From NCBI RefSeq assembly GCF_918698245.1, contig NZ_CAKKMS010000011.1, positions 1 through 64,000 on the forward strand: 64,000 nucleotides of DNA. The letters are read 5' to 3'. Origin of the DNA: Pedobacter sp. Bi126 (GTDB taxonomy: Bacteria; Bacteroidota; Bacteroidia; Sphingobacteriales; Sphingobacteriaceae). Of the stretch, positions 7,313-14,640 are shown one piece after another (position 1 is the stretch's first letter; each line of letters begins with the position of its first letter). Made by a program: the position numbers and the translations under genes. The notes under the pieces are model-generated. The model was given only the letters and a program-made list of their open reading frames with translations. It did not search any database and had not been told where the DNA came from.

Positions 7313-8965
7313 ATGCTACAAAAACTTTCTATACGTAATTACGCATTAATTGACAGTCTCGATATCGAATTTGATAAGGGCTTAAATATTATAACAGGTG
7401 AAACTGGCGCTGGTAAATCCATCATTTTAGGTGCATTGTCGCTAATTTTAGGCCAGCGCGCAGAAAGCAAATACTTTTTTAACCAGGATAAAAAATGTGT
7501 TATTGAAGGAAGTTTTGCACTGGCAGATGAAAACCTGAAAGAACTTTTTGAAGAAAACGATTTAGATTTCTCGAACGAAAGTATACTGCGTAGAGAAATA
7601 TCTATAGACGGTAAAACCAGATCGTTTATTAACGATACACCGGTTAATTTATCAATCCTGAAACAAATTGGTGAAAAGTTGATCGACATCCACTCCCAGC
7701 ATGCCACCCAAGAGATTAACGATGCCGATTTTCAACTGTTAATTGTCGATTCTTTAGCTAACCACCAATCGCTATTGTTTAATTACCGCAGCGGGTTTAA
7801 AAAACTAAGACAAGACACCAACTTGTTGAAGAAATTGGTTAGTGAGGCAGACGAAGCGAGAAACAAGCAAGATTATGAGCAATTTCTATTTAACGAACTC
7901 GAGCAGGCGAAATTACAGGAAGGTGAACAAGAAGATTTAGAGCAAGAGTTAGAACGTTTAACACATGCTGAAACCATAAAAAGGGCTTTACTTACCGCTT
8001 CCGGTTTAATTAACGAAAGTGAACCTTCTGCTCTCCAGATATTAAAAGAAGCTTCGTTACAACTTCAAAGTATAGAAAAGTTCGATCCTGCAATTAATGT
8101 GCTTTACGAACGTTTACGCTCGTCGATTATTGAAATAAAAGACATTACCGATGAAGTTTCTACAATAGAGGGAAATACCATACACAGTGTCGATCGGTTA
8201 GAAATTGTAAACCAAAGATTGGATCTGTTTTATACCCTGCAACAAAAACATAGGCTTGCCAATAATACAGAATTGCTGGCATTTCAAAATCAGTTGGAAG
8301 AAAACCTGAACAAGCTGTTATCTTCTGATGAGCATATCGAAAAACTGCAGAAAGAAATCGATCAGCTTAAAATAGAACTGCATAAACAGGCCGACCAATT
8401 GAGTGCCAACCGCAAGAAAGCAATTAAAGTGGTTGAGGAACAAACCGGTATTACCTTGAAAAAAGTAGGAATGCTAAATGCCAAATTGGTTTTAGACCAA
8501 AAAGTGTTGAACGAATTGAATAAAGATGGTTTAGATGAAATCAATCTGCTCTTTACAGCCAATGCAGGCCAAGCCCCTGCCCCGGTAAATAAAGTAGCAT
8601 CTGGTGGTGAGCTATCGCGACTGATGCTGGCCATAAAAGCTTTATTGGCGAAACACACTTCGTTACCGACCATTATTTTCGACGAGATTGATACCGGAAT
8701 TTCTGGTGAAACGGCATTAAAAGTTGGAGAAGTAATTGCCGATTTAGGACAGAACATGCAGGTAATTTCGATAACGCACCTACCCCAAATCGCGGCTAAA
8801 GGCATATCGCATTACTTTGTTCATAAAAATGAAGATCGCGGAAAAACCACAACAGGCATCCGTAAACTTAAACAAGAAGAACGTATTGGTGTAATCGCTG
8901 AAATGTTAAGTGGGAAAAACCCAGGTGCATCAGCAATTGAAAATGCACGGGAGCTGCTCGCTTAG
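7313..8965 (+). CDS. recN: DNA repair protein RecN
   Basis: RecN is an SMC-like ATPase that acts early in double-strand break repair in the cytoplasm. The 550-residue length is typical. The Walker A motif GETGAGKS is at residues 29-36, a central coiled-coil region spans about 160-380, and the C-terminal half has the ABC signature ASGGELSRL and Walker B PTIIFDEIDTGISG, followed by a conserved THLPQIA segment. It stands alone between the M56 terminator and a 392-base spacer. The ATG at 7313 begins MLQKLSIRNYALID, the standard family start. Confidence 0.96.
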   Translation: MLQKLSIRNYALIDSLDIEFDKGLNIITGETGAGKSIILGALSLILGQRAESKYFFNQDKKCVIEGSFALADENLKELFEENDLDFSNESILRREISIDGKTRSFINDTPVNLSILKQIGEKLIDIHSQHATQEINDADFQLLIVDSLANHQSLLFNYRSGFKKLRQDTNLLKKLVSEADEARNKQDYEQFLFNELEQAKLQEGEQEDLEQELERLTHAETIKRALLTASGLINESEPSALQILKEASLQLQSIEKFDPAINVLYERLRSSIIEIKDITDEVSTIEGNTIHSVDRLEIVNQRLDLFYTLQQKHRLANNTELLAFQNQLEENLNKLLSSDEHIEKLQKEIDQLKIELHKQADQLSANRKKAIKVVEEQTGITLKKVGMLNAKLVLDQKVLNELNKDGLDEINLLFTANAGQAPAPVNKVASGGELSRLMLAIKALLAKHTSLPTIIFDEIDTGISGETALKVGEVIADLGQNMQVISITHLPQIAAKGISHYFVHKNEDRGKTTTGIRKLKQEERIGVIAEMLSGKNPGASAIENARELLA

Positions 8966-9260
8966 TTTATCAATTGCTCGTCACCCTGACCTGTAGCGCA
9001 GCGGAAAGCTAGGCAGTAAACCGAGCCTTAGCGAGCTCAACGAAGGTAATTTATTTCAGGGTCTTGTCATTTGCAAATGTAATGTTAGATGTTATCATAG
9101 CGCTATTAAATAAATAGTTATTCGAACAAGTTGATCTCCCATAAAAAATTGAGTTCTGTGTCAGCTAGCAATAGCTGACACCACGATATAATTAACCCGC
9201 AATTCCTCAATTGATGTGTTGTCAGATGTTACCATCTAACTGATTGTAAATGGATTATTG
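8966..9260. other. Gene-free spacer with imperfect repeats and a hairpin
   Basis: The spacer after recN begins with a degenerate 'CGTCACCCTGA...' interspersed repeat (about 8990-9070) and contains the perfect hairpin at 9158-9181. No gene is supported. Confidence 0.5.
9158..9181. repeat. Perfect 10-bp hairpin with GCAA loop
   Basis: GTGTCAGCTA (9158-9167), loop GCAA, TAGCTGACAC (9172-9181). The loop is of the stable GNRA type if transcribed on the plus strand. No T-run follows, so it is not an ordinary terminator. A weaker related dyad (TCAGAT / ATCTAACTGA) follows near 9221-9244. Confidence 0.6.
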
Positions 9261-9268
9261 TAAATTTG
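9261..9268 (+). promoter_or_regulatory. TAnnTTTG promoter -7 element
   Basis: TAAATTTG at 9261-9268 with a TTG at 9244-9246 upstream; the 14-base spacing is shorter than the consensus. It would give a leader of about 85 bases to the gene at 9358. Confidence 0.4.
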
Positions 9269-9357
9269 CATCATCCAATCTGACAGCTAAAAGGAACGCA
9301 CCAATAATTTTACGTCAGGCATTAAACAAAACTAAATAATTAGTTTATATTTAATCA

Positions 9358-10599
9358 ATGAAATCTTTTCTACTTCTACTTTCATTATTAACTATCGGTA
9401 AATTTTGTTCTGCACAACAAAGTTATATCCTTTCGGGTATGGTAAAAGATAAACGTGGTGAGCCTTTACCAGGAGCTGGTGTATATGTAAGCGGTTATAA
9501 AATTGCAACAGTTTCTAACAATGACGGCACCTACACACTACCGCTAAAACCTGGTAACTACGATATTTTAGTACAATTAATCGGCTATAAAGCTTTAAAC
9601 AAAAATGTAGTGATTGCTGATAAAGCTGTAAAACTGGATCTTATCCTCGAAGAAAGTGTAACCCAATTGGCCGAAGTAACAATTAAACCCGATCCGAACA
9701 GAGAACAATATATTGCTATGTTTAAGGGGTATTTTATTGGCACAACCCCTAATGCAGAACAATGTAAACTCATCAATCCGAACGTACTGATTATTGATTA
9801 CGATAAAGAGGAACATAAACTTACAGTCAAAACCACCCAATTTCTGATTATTGAAAACAAGGCGCTTGGATACCGCATTAAGTACCTGCTGAACAATTTT
9901 GAATACGATAGCAAAACCAGGATCATTTATTATGAAGGTTTTCCGTATTACGAAGATTTAAAAGGATCGGCACGCCGAAAGAAAATTTGGGAGCAAAAGC
10001 GGATTACTGCTTATTTAGGTTCTCCTCAACACTTTTTTAGATCCATTTATCATCACCACGCCACTGAAGAGGGGTTTATTATCAATAAACTGATAAGTAT
10101 ACCAAATCCGGATAAACCTTCAGACAGTATGATTAACGCCAACATTAAACGCTTAACAAAAGTACAGGATGGCTTAACACGCACATTAACTTTTACACTT
10201 GGAGATTCTTTGAACTATTGGATAAAAAAGAAAAATCTTCCAAATGGGATTTCTATTTTAAGCCGTGCTCCGGTAGCGCAGGATACATTGGTGCATATAA
10301 AGAATCAAAGTATCAAAAGCTTCAATTTTACTGATCAACTTTATGTTGTTTACACCAAAGAAAGGGAAGATCCTTCTTACGCCAACCGGATCGGCCTGTC
10401 TATTGCACGGCCATTAGACATGCCAGATTACCAAATTTCGACCATCACCTTACAAGTTGTTCCGGTGTATTTTTACGAAAACGGATCTATATACAACCCT
10501 CGTTCGATGATTTATTCTGGTTACTGGGGCTGGGAAAAAATTGCAGATAGTGTACCCATGGATTATTTGCCGCCCATTAATGTAGTGGAAAAAAAATAG
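9358..10599 (+). CDS. Carboxypeptidase-regulatory-like domain envelope protein (paralogue A)
   Basis: The 413-residue protein has a signal peptide (MKSFLLLLSLLTIGKFCSAQ) and an N-terminal carboxypeptidase D regulatory-like domain at about residues 22-105 (SGMVKDKRGEPLPGAGVYVSGYK), the domain found at the head of many TonB receptors. The rest shows no TonB plug or barrel that I recognise; it has a repeated pattern of short beta strands and aromatic residues. It resembles the protein encoded at 11105 along its length (shared blocks include FIGTTPNAEQCKLINP versus FIGKTPNASQCKILNP). Function unknown; an envelope location is inferred from the signal peptide. Confidence 0.75.
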   Translation: MKSFLLLLSLLTIGKFCSAQQSYILSGMVKDKRGEPLPGAGVYVSGYKIATVSNNDGTYTLPLKPGNYDILVQLIGYKALNKNVVIADKAVKLDLILEESVTQLAEVTIKPDPNREQYIAMFKGYFIGTTPNAEQCKLINPNVLIIDYDKEEHKLTVKTTQFLIIENKALGYRIKYLLNNFEYDSKTRIIYYEGFPYYEDLKGSARRKKIWEQKRITAYLGSPQHFFRSIYHHHATEEGFIINKLISIPNPDKPSDSMINANIKRLTKVQDGLTRTLTFTLGDSLNYWIKKKNLPNGISILSRAPVAQDTLVHIKNQSIKSFNFTDQLYVVYTKEREDPSYANRIGLSIARPLDMPDYQISTITLQVVPVYFYENGSIYNPRSMIYSGYWGWEKIADSVPMDYLPPINVVEKK

Positions 10600-11086
10600 A
10601 AATATCGTTAATACCTTAAGACAGTTAATTAGCAGAAGCCATTTTTTTGTTTTTTTGAAAAGCAAATACAGTGCTTTTTGGTTTCGAAAGTCCCGCCCTT
10701 CGTTACAAATCCTCGCCCTCATGCTTCGGGCTGTGGGTTTTTCACTTTGGTCGGGTTTAGCTGGCGAGGCCAGTAATACTATTGAGGGTTTTGGAACCAC
10801 GCAGCACTTACCTTTGTTAAATAAACCCGACAGAGCGGGTAGCCCACAGTGAAGCGTAGCGCAACGAGGACTACAAGCGATGGCGGGACTGCGCTAGCCA
10901 TGAAAAACAGACCTTTCGTTTCCAGAAAACAATATTTGTTATTCAACTGACTTATTTTGATCAAATTCTCTTCTTAAAGATCCTTCGCTCACTCAGGATG
11001 ACAAATTCGTTGCATTCGAAATAACGATCACTATTAATGTTAAATTTGTTAAAAATCTTTTGCGTTTTTAATAAATATTACGCCTT
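10600..11086. other. Gene-free spacer between the two paralogues
   Basis: The spacer is mostly taken up by the dispersed repeat copy at 10655-10915, followed by a degenerate 'ctcaggatgacaaattcgtt' interspersed repeat near 10985-11020 and AT-rich DNA before the next gene. Short open frames here follow the repeat and are not supported as genes. Confidence 0.55.
10655..10915 (+). repeat. Copy of the dispersed intergenic repeat family
   Basis: The order matches the other copies: TTTTTTTGAAAAGCAAA, a CTTTTTGGTTTCGAAAGTCCCGCC-like segment, CGGGTTTAGCTGGCGAG, AAACCCGACAGAGCGGGTAGC, then a closing GGCGGGACTGCGC segment. CGGGTTTAGCTGGC is also found in the copy near 330-480. The central part differs from the 38-kb copies, so the family is a mosaic. 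Confidence 0.55.
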
Positions 11087-11104
11087 TTGGTTACATTCGT
11101 CTCT

Positions 11105-12343
11105 ATGATTAAAAGCCTTTTAGTAGCCCTTACGCTAATCTTGTTGGGTACTAATGCCATTGCTCAAAACACCTTCTCGATTAGTGGTTTGGTTAGGGAT
11201 CAAAAAGATGGATTACCTGGCGCAAGTATCTATTTAAGTGGATATAAAATTGCTACAGTGGCTGATAACGACGGCCGATTTAAATTATCAAATTTAAAAC
11301 CTGGCAGTTATGATCTACTCGTTCAGCTGGTTGGTTACCTCCCCTATTCTAAAAGTGTAATTATTTCCGATAAATCGGTGCAGGTAGAGCTGGTTTTGAA
11401 AGAAAATGTTGCGCAACTGGAAGAAGTTGTAATTAGGGCCGATCCAAACCGTCAGAAATATATTAACCAGTTTAAAGATTTTTTTATCGGTAAAACCCCA
11501 AATGCCTCACAGTGTAAGATATTAAATCCGCAGGTTTTAAATGTAGATTTCGACATAACCAAAAGTACCTTAACGGTTTCTACAACCGAGTTTCTGATTG
11601 TAGAAAATAAAGCTTTAGGTTATCGGCTAAAATATATGCTCGACCGTTTTGAGTATAATTCCAGAACGCACATTATTTACTATTCCGGGCATCCGTTTTT
11701 TGAGGAATTAAAAGCATCGGCAGCTAAAAAGAAGAAGTATATCGCCGCCAGAGAGGTCGCATATTATGGTTCTTCGCAACATTTTTTCCGTTCGCTTTAT
11801 GCCAACAAAACAAATGAAGAAGGATTTATCATCAACAAGATGGTAAAAGTGCCTAACCCTAACCGCTATCCTGAATATTTAATTAATGCCAATTTAGAAA
11901 AAATTAAGGCCGTACCCGAGAAAACGGGCATCAGGCAGAATAAAGGTAAAATAGATACCGCACTGCTCGCCTTTTGGACCAAACAAAAAGAAATGCCGCG
12001 AACCATTGACAAATTTTCGAGAGCAGAGGTGCTTACCGATACCTTGGTGCACTATTTTAACCAGAACTTAAAATACCTTAGTTATACAGATGCATTGCTG
12101 ATCCAGTACACCAAAGAAAAAGAATCTCTGGCTTATTCTAACACGGGATTTTGGATCTTCAGGCCTTTGGATGTACCCGAAAATGAAATTTCTGTTGCCA
12201 ATTTAACCGGCGAAGGCGTGCGTTTCTATGAAAATGGCGGCATTTACGACTCCCGATCGCTTCTGTACGAAGGTTTCTGGGCTTATGAAAAAGTGGCCGA
12301 TATGGTGCCGATGGATTATGTTCCGCTACCTAAGATTAAGTAA
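11105..12343 (+). CDS. Carboxypeptidase-regulatory-like domain envelope protein (paralogue B)
   Basis: The 412-residue protein is a clear paralogue of the one at 9358, with the same signal peptide plus carboxypeptidase-regulatory-like domain (about residues 25-108) and the same downstream blocks, including GFWAYEKVADMVPMDYVPLP at the C-terminus, equivalent to GYWGWEKIADSVPMDYLPP. I start it at 11105 because MIKSLLVALTLILLGTNAIA is a good signal peptide; a start at 11087 only adds six residues. Tandem duplication with later insertion of the repeat element between the copies is the simplest history. Function unknown. Confidence 0.75.
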   Translation: MIKSLLVALTLILLGTNAIAQNTFSISGLVRDQKDGLPGASIYLSGYKIATVADNDGRFKLSNLKPGSYDLLVQLVGYLPYSKSVIISDKSVQVELVLKENVAQLEEVVIRADPNRQKYINQFKDFFIGKTPNASQCKILNPQVLNVDFDITKSTLTVSTTEFLIVENKALGYRLKYMLDRFEYNSRTHIIYYSGHPFFEELKASAAKKKKYIAAREVAYYGSSQHFFRSLYANKTNEEGFIINKMVKVPNPNRYPEYLINANLEKIKAVPEKTGIRQNKGKIDTALLAFWTKQKEMPRTIDKFSRAEVLTDTLVHYFNQNLKYLSYTDALLIQYTKEKESLAYSNTGFWIFRPLDVPENEISVANLTGEGVRFYENGGIYDSRSLLYEGFWAYEKVADMVPMDYVPLPKIK

Positions 12344-12414
12344 TGTGAGATGGCTGAGGTGAAATGAGATTGATCTAAACTAAAAATGTTGAAAAGTAGC
12401 TAATCTGAGAAGTC

Positions 12415-12441
12415 AAAATTACTAATATTTTTAGTAATTTT
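12415..12441. promoter_or_regulatory. Perfect 11-bp inverted repeat just before the radical SAM gene
   Basis: AAAATTACTAA (12415-12425), five-base centre, TTAGTAATTTT (12431-12441), ending five bases before the ATG at 12447. It could be an operator or a leader hairpin that covers the ribosome site. Its regulator is unknown. Confidence 0.5.
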
Positions 12442-12446
12442 AATCT

Positions 12447-13514
12447 ATGATTGGCGAAGAAGAAAAACAATATTTTAAAGGACGAGGCGCTCAAGTTAAT
12501 CCACATAATAAATTTTTAAAGGATGTTTATGTAAAGGAACATGATGAAGGAATAGACGATTGGGAGGAAAGCGATCGTAAAACCTCCTTTATTTTTGAAA
12601 ATTCGAAAACCATTGTAAACAAAGTTGATAGCCCCGATGTAGGCATGGCTTATTCTTTAAATCCATACCAGGGCTGCGAACATGGCTGTACTTATTGTTA
12701 TGCCCGTAACTCACATCAATATTGGGGTTATAGCGCAGGAATAGAGTTTGAGCGGAAAATAATTGTTAAAAAAGAAGCGCCTGCACTATTTAAAAAATTC
12801 TTAGAGAAAAAGGGCTGGGATGCCACCACCATTTCCCTTTCTGGTAATACCGATTGCTACCAACCTGCAGAAAGAAAATTTAAACTCACCAGGCAGTTGC
12901 TCGAAATTGCATTGGCCTATAAGCAACCCATTGGTTTGATTACCAAAAATTCGCTTATTCTTCGCGATCGGGATATTCTGCAGGAAATGGCGAAGTTAAA
13001 TCTCTGCATGGTTTATGTTTCTATTAATAGCTTAAACGAAGATTTACGGCAGGTAATGGAACCCCGAACTACAACGGCCAAACAGCGGTTAAAGGTTGTA
13101 GAAGAACTGAGTAAAGATGGAATTCCTATGGGTGTTATGGTTGCCCCTCTTGTTCCTGGTTTAAGCGACCATGAAATTCCTAAAATTCTAAAAGCCGTAG
13201 CCAATGCCGGTGCGTTAAAGGCAGGCTATACCGTTGTACGACTAAATGGAGCTATTGGGCAGATATTTGAAGATTGGCTCCGCAAAAACTTTCCCGATCG
13301 TTTTGATAAAGTTTGGCACATGATTCAGAGTTGCCATGGTGGGCATGTTAACGATAGCAGATTTGGCGACCGGATGCGCGGAGATGGCAATATTTCGCAA
13401 ATGATCAGGGATAATTTCAGGCTGCACTGTCGCTTAAATGGCTTAAATGTAAAGGATATAATTTTAGACCACTCTTTATTCAAGATTCCGAGTAATCAGG
13501 CAAGTCTGTTTTAA
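12447..13514 (+). CDS. PA0069-type radical SAM protein (SPL family)
   Basis: The 355-residue protein is a radical S-adenosylmethionine enzyme. The 4Fe-4S cluster motif is in YQGCEHGCTYCYARNSH (CxxxCxxC, about residues 76-83). The order and the sequence SGNTDCYQPAERKFKLTRQLLE are typical of the PA0069 family, related to spore photoproduct lyase, but family substrates are unknown. No membrane segments; cytoplasmic. A perfect inverted repeat abuts its start. It is followed 143 bases later by an ATP-grasp gene on the same strand, with no evident coupling. Confidence 0.87.
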   Translation: MIGEEEKQYFKGRGAQVNPHNKFLKDVYVKEHDEGIDDWEESDRKTSFIFENSKTIVNKVDSPDVGMAYSLNPYQGCEHGCTYCYARNSHQYWGYSAGIEFERKIIVKKEAPALFKKFLEKKGWDATTISLSGNTDCYQPAERKFKLTRQLLEIALAYKQPIGLITKNSLILRDRDILQEMAKLNLCMVYVSINSLNEDLRQVMEPRTTTAKQRLKVVEELSKDGIPMGVMVAPLVPGLSDHEIPKILKAVANAGALKAGYTVVRLNGAIGQIFEDWLRKNFPDRFDKVWHMIQSCHGGHVNDSRFGDRMRGDGNISQMIRDNFRLHCRLNGLNVKDIILDHSLFKIPSNQASLF

Positions 13515-13657
13515 AAAGTTTTGAGGAGAAAGCCCTCAGCGCTCAGGGCCGTGGTTCTATCATCACGGCCATCTCAAAGGTTTTTTCACGTTTTGTAATC
13601 GCGACGCTTTGAACCTTAGATTTGTAATCCAGCTTGATAAAACTTAGTTTTAACGCC

Positions 13658-14530
13658 ATGAACATTGCATTAGTAACTTATCTGGATAAAGGAGCTTATG
13701 ATAGCACCACAGTTGAAAACGAAGATGATAAACTCCTAAATTTCCTGAAAAAAAAAGGACTGAACATTGAAAAAGTAATCTGGAACGATCAACAGATAAA
13801 TTGGAAAGATTATTCGCTTGCCATTTTAAAATCGCCATGGGATTATTTTGACCTGATTGAGGAGTTTTACAGCTGGCTTAATCATTTGGAAGCAAAAAAT
13901 ATAAAATTGCTTAACCCCATTGGCGTAGTGAGGTGGAATGCAAACAAACAGTATCTGCAGGAGATTGAAGCTGCCGGATTAAAAATTACACCTAGTTTTT
14001 TCATTCAAAATAAAGAAAGTGTAAATCTTGAGCATTTCTTTGAGAAATTTAACACCAATAAGTTAATTGTAAAACCCTGCGTGAGTGGTGGTGCAAAAAA
14101 TACATTTAAGGTAACTGTAGATAATGTAAACAAGGTTAATCAAAAATTAAACCTCCTTATTCAGGATGAAGATTTTATCATTCAGCCTTTTCTACCAGAG
14201 ATTCTGAAAAACGGCGAATGGTCTTTCATTTTCTTTAATGGAGCATATAGCCATTCACTAATCAAACAGGCTAAACCTGGCGATTTTAGGGTACAGCCGG
14301 CGCATGGCGGATCTGTGCATCCGCAAAAACCGGGTGAAGAACTGATTGCTATAGCACAGCAATATGTAACGTTATTTGCTAAAGATTGCCTTTATGCACG
14401 AGTTGACGGCACTTTCGTTAATGGAGAATTTTTGTTGATGGAACTGGAATTGATAGAGCCTTTTTTGTTTTTGAATACCGAACCCGAAAGTTATGAGCGG
14501 TATTATAAGGCTTTAGCGGATTTGATGTAA
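13658..14530 (+). CDS. ATP-grasp domain protein
   Basis: The 290-residue protein resembles RimK/glutathione-synthetase-like ATP-grasp ligases. The N-terminus MNIALVTYLDKGAYDSTTVE precedes a short pre-ATP-grasp domain containing LKSPWDYFDL, then the ATP-grasp fold with LIVKPCVSGGAKNTFKV, FIIQPFLPEI and, near the end, LMELELIEPFLFLN supplying the metal-binding acidic residues. Such enzymes join a carboxylate to an amine or thiol using ATP; the substrate here is unknown. I start at 13658 since this gives the conserved N-terminus; an upstream start at 13634 adds eight residues. Confidence 0.82.
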   Translation: MNIALVTYLDKGAYDSTTVENEDDKLLNFLKKKGLNIEKVIWNDQQINWKDYSLAILKSPWDYFDLIEEFYSWLNHLEAKNIKLLNPIGVVRWNANKQYLQEIEAAGLKITPSFFIQNKESVNLEHFFEKFNTNKLIVKPCVSGGAKNTFKVTVDNVNKVNQKLNLLIQDEDFIIQPFLPEILKNGEWSFIFFNGAYSHSLIKQAKPGDFRVQPAHGGSVHPQKPGEELIAIAQQYVTLFAKDCLYARVDGTFVNGEFLLMELELIEPFLFLNTEPESYERYYKALADLM

Positions 14531-14609
14531 AGTTGAAGTCGGATCATTAGCACACTCGTCATTGTCAAGCAAGTGAGAATTTAATCCACGGTACCTTAAA
14601 TATTAAAAA

Positions 14610-14635
14610 AAACTCCCGATTTTCATCGGGAGTTT
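14610..14635 (-). terminator. Terminator of clpC
   Basis: AACTCCCGAT (14611-14620), loop TTTC, ATCGGGAGTT (14625-14634). On the minus strand it is followed by a run of eight T, and it lies six bases past the clpC stop codon. It may also serve the rightward ATP-grasp gene. Confidence 0.85.
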
Positions 14636-14640
14636 CTTAT

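Noticed and set aside
10655..10852. Open frame of 65 codons between the two paralogues
   Set aside because: It coincides with a dispersed non-coding repeat copy and lacks start signals.
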